64,000 nucleotides of DNA. Source: Natrinema saccharevitans (GTDB lineage: Archaea > Halobacteriota > Halobacteria > Halobacteriales > Natrialbaceae). Of the stretch, positions 42,598 to 51,015 are shown one piece after another (within the stretch, counting starts at the first letter, position 1; each line of letters begins with the position of its first letter). The stretch lies in assembly GCF_001953745.1 (NCBI RefSeq), contig NZ_LWLN01000001.1, forward strand, positions 372,001-436,000, read 5' to 3'. The notes under the pieces were generated by a model, which was not told the origin of the DNA, searched no databases, and was given only the letters and a program-made list of their open reading frames with translations. Position numbers and translations under genes: made by a program.

Positions 42598-43471
42598 TGG
42601 GTTCGTCCGGGCGAGCGAGCTGTACGATGTCGATAGTCGGACGCCCATCGCCCATCCGGCCGATCAAGCGACCGACGCCGACGTTCGCCGCGCGCTCGAG
42701 GATCGAGAGATCTGTACCGACGGCGGACAGTCCTCGAGCGGTACCGAACGAACACGTGTCCTGAATCTGTACGCCGGGATCGGCGGCAACCGGAAGCTGT
42801 GGGACGACATTGACGTGACGGCCGTCGAGATCGACGAGGAAGTGGCTGCTGAGTATCAGCGCCAGTACCCGGAGGACGACGTGATCGTCGCGGACGCTCA
42901 CACGTTCTTGAAACAGCACTACGACGACGATTGGGACTTTATCTGGTCGAGTCCACCGTGTCAGAGTCACTCAAGCGTTAGCTACGCGATGTGGCATTCC
43001 GACGAGGCGCACAACGCGAGTCGAGAGCCGGACTATCCGGATATGCGACTCTATCAAGAGATTGTCTTCCTCGAGAAGATTTTCGACGGGGACTGGGTCG
43101 TCGAAAACGTCGATCCATACTACGACGAACTGATTCCGGGTCAGAAAGTCGGGAGACACCTGTTCTGGTCGAACTATCACATCCCCGATTTCGACGTACC
43201 AGAGCGTGATTTCCCGTTCACCAGTGGGAACCCCTCCGACCGGAACAAACTCGAGTCGTGGTTAGGTATCTCGCTGTCCAAGAACATCTATCTGGGTACC
43301 TCGAACGATCCGACTCAGGTACTTCGGAACGCGGTCCACCCTGAACTCGGAAAACACGTCTTCGACTCGAGGGACACCTACGAGCAGCAGACGTTACTTG
43401 CAGTCGCGGATGGTGGGGAGCCGTGTTCGCGCGACACAGCGACCGATAGCGAGGACGGTGGTTCGCGATGA
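42590..43471 (+). CDS. C5-cytosine DNA methyltransferase
   Basis: 293 residues. Motif I VLNLYAGIGGNRKLWD near 55-70, motif IV catalytic Cys in SSPPCQSHSS (about 120-129), motif VI ENV in WVVENVDPYY near 178. Motifs VIII-X and the target-recognition part appear short. A virus-encoded 5mC methyltransferase without a linked restriction enzyme, as often used by haloviruses to protect their own DNA. Overlaps both neighbours by short ATGA-type junctions. Confidence 0.88.
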   Translation: MRSGFVRASELYDVDSRTPIAHPADQATDADVRRALEDREICTDGGQSSSGTERTRVLNLYAGIGGNRKLWDDIDVTAVEIDEEVAAEYQRQYPEDDVIVADAHTFLKQHYDDDWDFIWSSPPCQSHSSVSYAMWHSDEAHNASREPDYPDMRLYQEIVFLEKIFDGDWVVENVDPYYDELIPGQKVGRHLFWSNYHIPDFDVPERDFPFTSGNPSDRNKLESWLGISLSKNIYLGTSNDPTQVLRNAVHPELGKHVFDSRDTYEQQTLLAVADGGEPCSRDTATDSEDGGSR

Positions 43472-43587
43472 GCCGGCTTGTCGAATCTGACGAGTGTGAA
43501 CGCTGCGGTGACCGTGTCGACGCGCTTCGCCGACTCTGTCCCGAGTGTACGCGCGCGGTTCGGAACGCGCGGGAGGGCCCGTTATGA
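43468..43587 (+). CDS. 39-residue zinc-finger peptide
   Basis: MSRLVESDECERCGDRVDAL then RRLCPECTRAV: CxxC at 10-13 and CPEC near 24-27. It overlaps the methyltransferase stop and the next start (ATGA-type on both sides), which supports it as a real gene. Confidence 0.75.
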   Translation: MSRLVESDECERCGDRVDALRRLCPECTRAVRNAREGPL

Positions 43588-44105
43588 GTTCTCGAGCGTC
43601 GGAACTCGAGAGTCCGAAGGCCAGCGGCGACGCCCTCGAGGGCGAGATCGTCCAGGCCGTCGACGCGCTCGAGTACGTCGGTGATCGGACCGCGACCTGG
43701 CACGACGCCAAGACGACCGCCGTCCTCGAGCCGGATCAGTCGCTGCCGTTCTATGGGATCGTCCTCGTCGAGCCCGGCGTCCCTGTCGAGATCAAGGGCT
43801 GTCAGATAGAGACGAGCAACGGCGATCGGTCGACTCGGGGACGGTTCTACGTCAAGCGCGCCGCGCACGACCGGTTGCTCGAGGCGGGCGGGATGTACCT
43901 GTTTGTGGTCTACCTGCCGCGGCCGGGACTGCCCCAGGTCGCGCGGGCAATCGTGCCGGCGACGCTCGTCGACGAGTTGCTCTCCGGCCGGTGGTACGAG
44001 GTCGGCGGGGAGCGCTCGGAGTCCGAGGTCGCGAAGCTCGCGTGGTCGCACGTGATCGATCCGGCAGGCGTCGATCCGTCGGTATCCGTGGAGGGATCCC
44101 GATGA
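43584..44105 (+). CDS. PD-(D/E)XK nuclease-like protein
   Basis: 173 residues. TWHDAKT (about 37-43) and VPVEIKGCQIE (about 67-77) give the Asp...Glu-x-Lys pattern of the restriction-endonuclease fold, with YVKRAAHDRLL and MYLFVVYLPRPG following. The protein at 48752-49135 has the same frame of motifs (ASWHDARF, TPVEIKST, GWYCFVVY), so the two are paralogs. Possible nicking or resolving enzyme for virus replication; no proof of activity. Confidence 0.7.
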   Translation: MSSRASELESPKASGDALEGEIVQAVDALEYVGDRTATWHDAKTTAVLEPDQSLPFYGIVLVEPGVPVEIKGCQIETSNGDRSTRGRFYVKRAAHDRLLEAGGMYLFVVYLPRPGLPQVARAIVPATLVDELLSGRWYEVGGERSESEVAKLAWSHVIDPAGVDPSVSVEGSR

Positions 44106-44389
44106 GCGTCGACACCGAAAGCGACGATCGCGACCTCGAGGCCGAGTTGGCCAGCGCCGAGGCCGGACAGTCCGGGATCCCCGTCGACGCCGTCTGCGTG
44201 GGCTGTGGACGGACCCGCGTCAAGCGCGCCAGCCTCGAGGAACTGGACCAACCCGACGCCGACCCGACCGCCCTTGAGGCGAGCGACTGCACGTCGTTCA
44301 AACACGTCTGTTACCCGTGTCAGGGCGCGACGTGGTGGAACCCGGTTGCGGTCCTAACCGGGTTGCTCGAGAGTGAACGGGGTGAGTAG
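44102..44389 (+). CDS. Small zinc-finger protein, 95 aa
   Basis: Two CxxC knuckles: CVGCGRTRVK (about 32-41) and CYPCQGATWWNP (about 70-81). Acidic N-terminus. Overlaps the nuclease-like gene and lies three bases before the large protein, so part of the same operon. Confidence 0.75.
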   Translation: MSVDTESDDRDLEAELASAEAGQSGIPVDAVCVGCGRTRVKRASLEELDQPDADPTALEASDCTSFKHVCYPCQGATWWNPVAVLTGLLESERGE

Positions 44390-44391
44390 CG

Positions 44392-46011
44392 GTGTCCCAA
44401 GTCGAGACGACACCGCACGAGATCGAGGGCCGATGGAAGTGGCCCGATTGGGGTCGCGGTCCGTACGACGCGCTGTCATCGGTGATGCTCGGGCCGCCCT
44501 TCGAGGGCTACCTCGAGATCGACACCGAGATCGACGGCGAGCCCTGGCACCTCGAGGTCAGCTACAGCAAGTCCGGCTTCGCGCCGCGACTATCGGACGG
44601 GATCAACGCCGAGCGGCTCTACGAGTGGGACATCAAGGGCCGCGGGCGCGGTGAGCGGAAGGCATCGTACAACCTCTCACCGCGGTTCCCGAACATGCGT
44701 CACTGGGAGAGCGGCGAGCGACTACAGCTCCCGTGGGAGAATCAGGTCGGCGAGGTCGACGGCGTCGACGTCGAGTTCCACACCAGCAACATCGAACCCG
44801 AGCGCGGACTCGAGCTGCTACCGGAGTTCTTCGAGGCGATTTTCGATCATGCCGGCGAGCGGATTCACTCCGAGTACTTCAGAACCGAGCCGCACCCGGC
44901 GAGTCGGATGTGGGCGTACGAGCGCTACGTCCGCATTCGCCGCGAGTGGGCGGAAAAGCTGTCGTCGGCCGGTGTGCTGCAGAAGGTCGCGCACTATCTC
45001 TCCGATCTCGAGGGCGTGAAGGCCGAACTCCATATCGACAATCAGGAGATCATCAACCACCAGAACCGGCTGTTCTTGAACCCCACGTCGGCCGGCGAGT
45101 TGCTGCCCGGCCACACCTACGGGCGGAAGTTCGAGATTTACCAGCTGGCCGATCCGGACGCGGTCTCGAAAGATCACCCGTCGTACCATCCGAAAGTGGA
45201 GGTTCTGGTGAACAAGTCGATGAACGACGGCGAGGGATGGGCGTGGGCCGATCGCCACGAGGTCACCGAGCAGATCGAGGAGACGCTGTTGAACGCGCTC
45301 CACTGGGAAGACATCCCGCTCGGGCCCGACGGGAGCGGCGTTTACGTCGCGGACGATCACTTCGACGCGGTCGCCCGTGACGACCTGGTCGAACTCTACG
45401 AGGACCCCACACCCCGCCTCGAGGCGAAGACGGACCACCTGTTGATGACGACGTTGCGGGACATGGGCGACACCGCCCGCGACGTGACCGAGACGGTCGC
45501 GACCGACGGCGGTGCGACCGTCGACGATCTCGCCGACCAGCTGGGGAAGCACCCCGCGACGATCTACCGGGCGATCTCCGACCTCGGCGAGATCCTCGAG
45601 CTAGATCAGGGCGACGTGTCGTTCCGGGCCCGAAAGTATCGGGAGGAACTGCGGGCGCTCGTCGAGTCGGCCGAGTACGCGATCGAGAGCTACGCCGACC
45701 GGATGCAACACATCATGGGTTTGGCCGACCACGTCGCCGAGTCGTCGCCCTTCCAGGAGTGGCTCGCGAAGAACGGCGCCGACCTCGAGTTCGACGAGAA
45801 CGGCGATCCGCGACAGATGCGGATCGATACGATCCTCTCGCGACTGAAGGCCGATAGCTTCGAGAACGTCGCGACGATCGCCACCGAGGCCCTCGAGAAG
45901 TGGTCGAAGTCGGGGAACGACCCGACCGTCCTCCGCGGTGTCGAGCTTACCTGGAAGACTCCGGGCGGCGGGACTGAGACCGGATTCGTCGGCGCAGTTG
46001 CGGACCGCTGA
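44392..46011 (+). CDS. Probable replication protein with C-terminal winged helix
   Basis: 539 residues from GTG at 44392. The first 320 residues are a large beta-rich domain with LEVSYSKSGFAPRLSDG and SRMWAYERYVRIRREWAEKL; no polymerase or helicase motif is obvious. Around 355-410, TVDDLADQLGKHPATIYRAI followed by SDLGEILELDQGDVSFRARK is a winged helix-turn-helix. Proteins of this type occur at this place in haloarchaeal plasmids and proviruses and are thought to act in replication initiation (inference). Last gene of the plus-strand operon. Confidence 0.6.
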   Translation: MSQVETTPHEIEGRWKWPDWGRGPYDALSSVMLGPPFEGYLEIDTEIDGEPWHLEVSYSKSGFAPRLSDGINAERLYEWDIKGRGRGERKASYNLSPRFPNMRHWESGERLQLPWENQVGEVDGVDVEFHTSNIEPERGLELLPEFFEAIFDHAGERIHSEYFRTEPHPASRMWAYERYVRIRREWAEKLSSAGVLQKVAHYLSDLEGVKAELHIDNQEIINHQNRLFLNPTSAGELLPGHTYGRKFEIYQLADPDAVSKDHPSYHPKVEVLVNKSMNDGEGWAWADRHEVTEQIEETLLNALHWEDIPLGPDGSGVYVADDHFDAVARDDLVELYEDPTPRLEAKTDHLLMTTLRDMGDTARDVTETVATDGGATVDDLADQLGKHPATIYRAISDLGEILELDQGDVSFRARKYREELRALVESAEYAIESYADRMQHIMGLADHVAESSPFQEWLAKNGADLEFDENGDPRQMRIDTILSRLKADSFENVATIATEALEKWSKSGNDPTVLRGVELTWKTPGGGTETGFVGAVADR

Positions 46012-46314
46012 ACCGGCCCGCATAGTGGCAACGCTGTCGTTTTCGCTGTTTTCTGCAAGTTTGCTTGACTAACACTGGTGCTTAGACAACGCTGGTTGTA
46101 TTTCGCCCTCGAGGGAGGGGGAGGCACCGCGATCGCACCGCAACGCCGGCGGGGTCGTTTCGCGCTTCGCGCGAAAGCCCCCTTGGCGGGTGTCCCCAAG
46201 GGGACTGAACCAAAAAATTACAACGCTCCACCCCCGCCTCCGCAGGTTTCCAGTTGATCCACATGAAACGGAGGTGTTGGTGGAATGTGTCTCTACATCA
46301 AACTGTAGTTGCAG
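46012..46314. other. Hairpin-rich intergenic region, possible origin
   Basis: Between the probable replication gene and the AT-rich cargo gene, which converge here. Contains an 8-bp stem TTTCGCGC-TTC-GCGCGAAA (46158-46176), then the palindrome GTCCCC-AA-GGGGAC (46192-46205). This last is repeated at 55643-55664. Either a transcription-stop zone for the converging genes or part of a replication origin. Confidence 0.35.
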
Positions 46315-47928
46315 TTATGCGATAGCGTCAAAATTGAATGAATGATCTCCCCTAACACTGAAGACGAACAGTAGGCAATCACCACTGCCTAACCGTACAG
46401 ATTTCAGGGTAATCGAATCATGGTCTCCATTTAGGTTTCTAACTTTATTTCTGATCGATGTATTTCTCTCTGAATCGAACCGGTTTCGATTGATTGGGCG
46501 GATAGACTGATCCTCTTCGTCAATACCACCGATGAGGAGACGAGTATCTCCCTGTATTTCTTTTGAGATTCGCTTAGCTAATTCATCATCATCACTAATT
46601 CCGAACCATTCGTTCGACTTGAACTCAAGAATATTATCCTCGTCACGGATCACAACGCCATCAGCATCCAGTCGGTTTGCGTATTTTGACGCGAGCTGTG
46701 GGAAGAATTGAGCTAAAGGAGGTTCGGACCACTCTGCTGCAACAACAAAAATCACATACGCAAGAAGATTTGAAAGCTGTTCTCCAGTTCCACCGCGTTG
46801 AAGAGTTTCGTAGAGTCGATTTAGCTCATCGAGGCCATCAATTTCGACATCGTTGTAGATCTCGAAACAACCTATTTTGACTGGCTCTTCAGAAAAAGGA
46901 TTCCCGGCGTGGGTGAACTGCGTAGGTACACCATCAAGGAACTTCTGGGTGAGTTCGAGCCTCCATTGAGTGGAAAGTTCGATGTTTTTATATGCAAATA
47001 CAATGTTGAAATCATTGTGGTCTTTGATTACAAATTTCTGCCCGTTCTTTCCTTTTGTGACCTTGTTTTTGTGGTCGTAGATGTTCCCCTGCCAAGGTTC
47101 CATAGAGCTAGCTACCTGTGCAAAATGATCCTGATATGATTTTACATCGTAATACAGGCTGTAGAAATCCTGAAGGAAGTCGTCGGTGTTTTCATAATTC
47201 CGTCGACCGAACTGGATTTGCTCGACAGAATATTCATTAGTTGGCGTTCGAAAAAGATTCTCCATAATCTCATAACCACTGTCAGTGTTGAGGAACTTAT
47301 TCACAAACTCGTCTTTTTCGTATTGGAATGCACATGTAGAGTCGTCAATTTCTGTAAATATACTAATCTCGCCAGCATCCTGATATGATATTTCAAAGTT
47401 TTCAATACCCAACCAATCGGAAAGTGATTTGGTCCTATGGCGTTCATAGTGTCGAACAATAGTCTCTTCTGACTGTTGTCGGAATTCAGCATATTTATTG
47501 ACATTATCTGTATCAAGCAGTCTTTCGATCACATCTGCATTTTTTGTGATTGACTTTTCCTTACTGTCTGTGTGACATATAAATATGGAGTCTTCAGTTA
47601 TGATCAAAACTGCATATTTTCCTTCCTGACGAGCACTTGTATGCATACTGCTACAGAAGTCATTTACAAGCATCACACACTGCTGTGAATTATGATCGGG
47701 ATATCCTTCAAAAATAGAATTGAGCATGAGCTTAGGATTTTGGTCCATATCAAGATCATCAAACTCATGCTGGCCTGTTTGCCGTTCAAATCCGTCTAAC
47801 ACATCATTGAAATTTATTATATCTTCCTCCTCAGTGATAGTCCGCGTGTTTAGATCTGTATCTTGAATCTCTCGGTAATAGACATAAATTGGGCTAGTGC
47901 TCCGTTGAATAATACGAGTTTGTTCCAT
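46315..47928 (-). CDS. AT-rich cargo protein of unknown function
   Basis: 537 residues from the ATG at 47928 (MEQTRIIQRSTSPIYVYYRE). Codons are clearly AT-rich and Ile/Asn/Lys/Phe are common, unlike every neighbour; the protein is less acidic than usual for a halophile. Visible: GKYAVLIITEDSIFICHTDS near 102-121 (beta strands), and NILEFKSNEWFGISDDDELA near 435. No TM segment and no motif I can name. A lone gene at an intergenic site of a provirus, with foreign base use, fits a defence or exclusion cargo gene. An upstream ATG (47994) adds a less likely extension. Confidence 0.85.
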   Translation of the reverse strand: MEQTRIIQRSTSPIYVYYREIQDTDLNTRTITEEEDIINFNDVLDGFERQTGQHEFDDLDMDQNPKLMLNSIFEGYPDHNSQQCVMLVNDFCSSMHTSARQEGKYAVLIITEDSIFICHTDSKEKSITKNADVIERLLDTDNVNKYAEFRQQSEETIVRHYERHRTKSLSDWLGIENFEISYQDAGEISIFTEIDDSTCAFQYEKDEFVNKFLNTDSGYEIMENLFRTPTNEYSVEQIQFGRRNYENTDDFLQDFYSLYYDVKSYQDHFAQVASSMEPWQGNIYDHKNKVTKGKNGQKFVIKDHNDFNIVFAYKNIELSTQWRLELTQKFLDGVPTQFTHAGNPFSEEPVKIGCFEIYNDVEIDGLDELNRLYETLQRGGTGEQLSNLLAYVIFVVAAEWSEPPLAQFFPQLASKYANRLDADGVVIRDEDNILEFKSNEWFGISDDDELAKRISKEIQGDTRLLIGGIDEEDQSIRPINRNRFDSERNTSIRNKVRNLNGDHDSITLKSVRLGSGDCLLFVFSVRGDHSFNFDAIA

Positions 47929-48060
47929 GATCGGTTCTTGTGTCTGACCAAGAAAGTCAGTAACAAAAATACTACTGGTAGACAAGTATCTCACTCTTCA
48001 CTTTTTCGTATCTTCTCTCCCTCCCCCCTGGGGTCGCACGTCGACAGAATTCGATTCCCG

Positions 48061-48097
48061 AATATGCACACGAGCCGCGACACCTCGTGTGCATATT
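48061..48097. repeat. 14-bp perfect inverted repeat
   Basis: AATATGCACACGAG (48061-48074), spacer CCGCGACAC, CTCGTGTGCATATT (48084-48097). It lies between the divergent cargo gene (start 47928) and the 84-residue gene (start 48225). Possible operator, or the border of the inserted cargo. Related short motifs TATGCACC/GGTGCATA occur at 56424-56463. Confidence 0.9.
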
Positions 48098-48224
48098 TCG
48101 AGTCGATCCGTCGCTTGAACCGTCGTTCGTCTCTAACTGACCAACAGGTTCCGCCGGTTGTGTGCCGAAATGGGCCGTCCAGTGAGTCGAAAAAACTAGG
48201 ATTTCGGGGGTCGTGTGTACGAGT

Positions 48225-48479
48225 ATGCGAATCAGGACCGACGGCGACTACGCGTACCGACGGGACGCGATCGAACGCGCGGCCGACTTCTACGACTGCA
48301 ACAAGACGAAAGCGGTCGTGAGCGCCTGCGACGACGTACCGAAGTTCGTCCAAGCCGCCCGTCAAGTCCTCGAGCGCGACGACCTCACCCTCGAGCAGCG
48401 CCGGGAGATCGCCGAGACGCTGTCGACGCGAGCGATGACGTTCGATATCGAAGACGAGATCGTCGTCACTACAGAGTGA
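48225..48479 (+). CDS. Small haloarchaeal viral protein, 84 aa
   Basis: MRIRTDGDYAYRRDAIERAA starts a helical protein with a single CNKTKAVVSACDDVPKFVQA segment and a middle EQRREIAETLSTRAM helix. Short proteins with this N-terminus (basic strand then helix) are frequent in haloarchaeal elements, and RHH-like DNA binding is possible. Start ATG at 48225; the in-frame upstream M (48213) is less good. Function unknown. Confidence 0.7.
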   Translation: MRIRTDGDYAYRRDAIERAADFYDCNKTKAVVSACDDVPKFVQAARQVLERDDLTLEQRREIAETLSTRAMTFDIEDEIVVTTE

Positions 48480-48751
48480 ATCGGTCTCTCGAGAAACGCC
48501 GACTGGGAGCCGGCGTTGAAGCCCCCTTCCGATGATGGGAATCGATCGGATAGGCCTGAGACCCCTGTCAAGGTGACAATTGGTGTCGAAATGATCCCAG
48601 GGGCGAGGTGCCGCCTGTCTCGGAGTCGGCAGATTCTGTCGGACAACGACCGAATCGTTCCTCGCCGTTTATGAGTTTCAATTGGACTACAATAATCCTG
48701 TTGGCCATACAGATTGGAAACAAGCAAACGGTGCCGGTTAGACACTCTCTC

Positions 48752-49135
48752 CTAAAAGATCGAGTCGATCGAAACCTTCGCCTGTTCGGTCCCGCGGTGA
48801 TCGCCGCCCCCGTGCCATCGGAGTAGCGGGAGATCACCCGCGCGGACCATCTTGTCCCGGAGGACCGTACAGCCCGAGCGCCCATGTGGCCGGTAGACGA
48901 CGAAACAGTACCAGCCGTCGTGACGCTGGAGCTTTTCGTGGTACTCGCGGTAGACCTTCCAGTTACCAGGCTGGCCGTCCGAGTGTTCGTGCATGGTCGA
49001 CTTGATTTCGACCGGCGTCCCGTTGCCGAACCGGGCGTCGTGCCAGCTCGCCCGCTCGAGGTCGAAGCGGCGCTTCTCGGCCATTCGTTTCTCGACGGCT
49101 GTTCCGAAGTGGTTCGCGCGTTTCGACCTGTTCAC
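48752..49135 (-). CDS. PD-(D/E)XK nuclease-like protein, second copy
   Basis: About 127 residues from GTG at 49135 (overlaps the upstream stop at 49132, GTGA). SWHDARFGNGTPVEIKST shows Asp...Glu-x-Lys; GWYCFVVYRPHG follows. Similar in outline to the protein at 43584-44105. Ends SIDSIF. Possibly virus recombination or genome processing. Confidence 0.7.
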   Translation of the reverse strand: MNRSKRANHFGTAVEKRMAEKRRFDLERASWHDARFGNGTPVEIKSTMHEHSDGQPGNWKVYREYHEKLQRHDGWYCFVVYRPHGRSGCTVLRDKMVRAGDLPLLRWHGGGDHRGTEQAKVSIDSIF

Positions 49136-49398
49136 GGTACCCTCCGATCGTCTCGCCAGCGTCGATCCGCTCGAGCGGGGCCGTAGGTGAAGAACCCAGC
49201 GAGTAGGAGCGACAGGACCGCGACCGACCACTCACCCTGCCCGAGCGCGAACACCGCGACGGCGATCGCGACGCCGATCAACCCGAGGGTCTGTTTCGAG
49301 AACACCCCACGCTCGAGGTCGCGCCGGAGCTGATGGGCGAGATCGACGGTGGTGAACCGAGCGACGAACGCGAGGTTTCGAAGGAGGATCACCGCCAC
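49132..49398 (-). CDS. Small two-TM protein, 88 aa
   Basis: Start GTG at 49398. Hydrophobic segments TLGLIGVAIAVAVFALGQGE and WSVAVLSLLLAGFFTYGP separated by a short loop; basic N-terminus LLRNLAFVARF. No motif known. Overlaps the nuclease-like gene downstream. Confidence 0.6.
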   Translation of the reverse strand: MAVILLRNLAFVARFTTVDLAHQLRRDLERGVFSKQTLGLIGVAIAVAVFALGQGEWSVAVLSLLLAGFFTYGPARADRRWRDDRRVP

Positions 49399-49642
49399 GG
49401 CGATCGCCCTCCATGACGCGCGTCGCGATTTCTTCGAAATCGCCCTTCGAAAACATCACTTTTCTGAGGTCTACACACGCGCTCCGCGCGTTGATATATA
49501 TCCTCCTCCGCTGACTGCAGCGACGGCGGGCCCATCGCTCTCCGTTCGCTCCCGACCGGGAGCGAACGCGGTGGGCCGTGGGCGTTGGGCTTCTCTCTAA
49601 AGTGGGGCAGGTTACGCTTTACAGGTTTCCACCCCGACGCAG
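49399..49642. other. Gap with no supported gene
   Basis: A minus-strand open frame (49232-49459) overlaps the two-TM gene in another frame and has Arg-rich sequence after its first 18 residues; not called. Contains TGATATATATCC (49491-49502), a likely TATA element, in 49480-49520. Confidence 0.4.
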
Positions 49643-50818
49643 TCATGCGATCACCCGCTCGACGGTGTTAACCCACTCTCGCTTCTCACCGCCTTCATCG
49701 ATGTCGTTCCACCAGTTCGAGACGGTAGCGTGACTGTACGGAACGAACTCGGCGGTTTCGCGGGCCGACATTCCCTGTTGCCGGCACTCTTCCATCGTCC
49801 ACGCAGCGACCCGTTTTACCTCGTCTTCGGCGATCGCCGGGCCGTCGTCCTTGCTCGAGGGAGCCGACCACGACCAGTCGGCCTCGTCGTTCGTGTGGGG
49901 TTCGAAGTCCGCGGGTGGAATGCCGGTGAACGGGCGCGGGTCTACGTCCTGCAGTTTGCCGCCGGAGATCCGGTCGGCGACGATCGCTTTCCCCTTGTTG
50001 TTGCGATCGGGCTTCTTGATGATTGTCCCGACGCGCCAGAGCATCGGATGGATCGACGACTCGTCGTGGCCGATGTAGATGAGCATCCCGTTGTACTTGC
50101 GGATCTTGAACACGAGCGGCCCCATCAGCTTGCGGACCTTCTGGCCGTCTGAGCCGGTTCCCGAGGCGTTCGTCGAGAACTCGTCGCCGACGAACGCTTT
50201 CGGCTGTTGGGGGTTCTCGACCGGGTTGCCGTCCTGACCGACCCACTCCTCGAGGAGCGGGAAGTTGGGAATCCAGCCGTCCTCGACGGTGCCGTCGTCG
50301 CGCACCCAGTCGTCGTTACGTGGAAGCGTCCGGATGTTCGAGCCGACGAGGAGATCGCCGTCGACCCAGCGGTCACGGAGCTGCAGGAGCAGACATGCGA
50401 GGTTCGTTTTGCCAGCTCCCATTTCGCCGAGAACCACGATCACGGGTGCGGGCCCGGCGACGATCTCCTGCAGGCGGGTGATCGCCTTGATACCCGAGAG
50501 ATCGGCCTGTTGGCTCGGGTCACCGATGTAGTGTTTCAGCGTGAGCGTGTCGCCGTTCTCGAGGGCTTGGCGAGCGGTGTGGCCGCCCTCGCCGCGGAGG
50601 ATGTCACGGTTCTTCTGTACGTCCATATAGGTCGCTGCCGCCTTGCCGTCCCACCGATCGGGATCGTGGTGCAGGGCGCGGACGGTCATCTGGCGGTCGA
50701 TCTGTTCGTCGCGGACGAACCCCGTGTGTGGTAGTACCTCGTCGGGATCTTTCGCCTGGTTGCCCTGTTGCCACTCAGCGAAGCCGCCGACCGTGAAGTT
50801 GTCCTGTTCGTCGCTCAT
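49643..50818 (-). CDS. P-loop ATPase (pleolipovirus VP8-like)
   Basis: 391 residues from the ATG at 50818 (overlapping the TGA of the 66-residue gene). Walker A GEMGAGKTN at 131-139 and a Walker B-like KAFVGDEF near 205-212. FTase-like packaging or virion-assembly ATPase: in pleolipoviruses the P-loop protein (VP8) is the last gene of the structural block, as here. C-terminal helix-turn-helix-like SARETAEFVPYSHATVSNWW near 355-374 suggests DNA contact. Last of the minus-strand block. Confidence 0.8.
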   Translation of the reverse strand: MSDEQDNFTVGGFAEWQQGNQAKDPDEVLPHTGFVRDEQIDRQMTVRALHHDPDRWDGKAAATYMDVQKNRDILRGEGGHTARQALENGDTLTLKHYIGDPSQQADLSGIKAITRLQEIVAGPAPVIVVLGEMGAGKTNLACLLLQLRDRWVDGDLLVGSNIRTLPRNDDWVRDDGTVEDGWIPNFPLLEEWVGQDGNPVENPQQPKAFVGDEFSTNASGTGSDGQKVRKLMGPLVFKIRKYNGMLIYIGHDESSIHPMLWRVGTIIKKPDRNNKGKAIVADRISGGKLQDVDPRPFTGIPPADFEPHTNDEADWSWSAPSSKDDGPAIAEDEVKRVAAWTMEECRQQGMSARETAEFVPYSHATVSNWWNDIDEGGEKREWVNTVERVIA

Positions 50819-51015
50819 CGATCGGTCCACCTCCATTGGCTCGGTTCATGGCCGACGAGTAGCGGAGTGGTGGTTGTTTTCCGCTGTTTCAGTAGTGCCG
50901 TCCTGAGCGCGGTATTCGTCCGTCCGGTCCTGGTAGTCGCCAGCTCATCGAAGACGAACACGGTCGGCGGGTCTACTGTTCGGTTCCGTAGCTCTCCGTC
51001 GTGGATGTATCTCAT
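50815..51015 (-). CDS. 66-residue protein in structural block
   Basis: MRYIHDGELRNRTVDPPTVF start; ends HEPSQWRWTDR. Coupled to both neighbours by ATGA-type overlaps (51015/51012 and 50818/50815), the basis for calling it real. TVFVFDELATTR looks like a hydrophobic strand with acidic end, similar to a Walker B strand, but no Walker A exists here. Function unknown. Confidence 0.65.
   Translation of the reverse strand: MRYIHDGELRNRTVDPPTVFVFDELATTRTGRTNTALRTALLKQRKTTTTPLLVGHEPSQWRWTDR

Noticed and set aside
49232..49459. 75-residue minus-strand frame overlapping the two-TM gene
   Set aside because: First 18 residues look protein-like but the rest is Arg-rich shadow of the overlapping gene.
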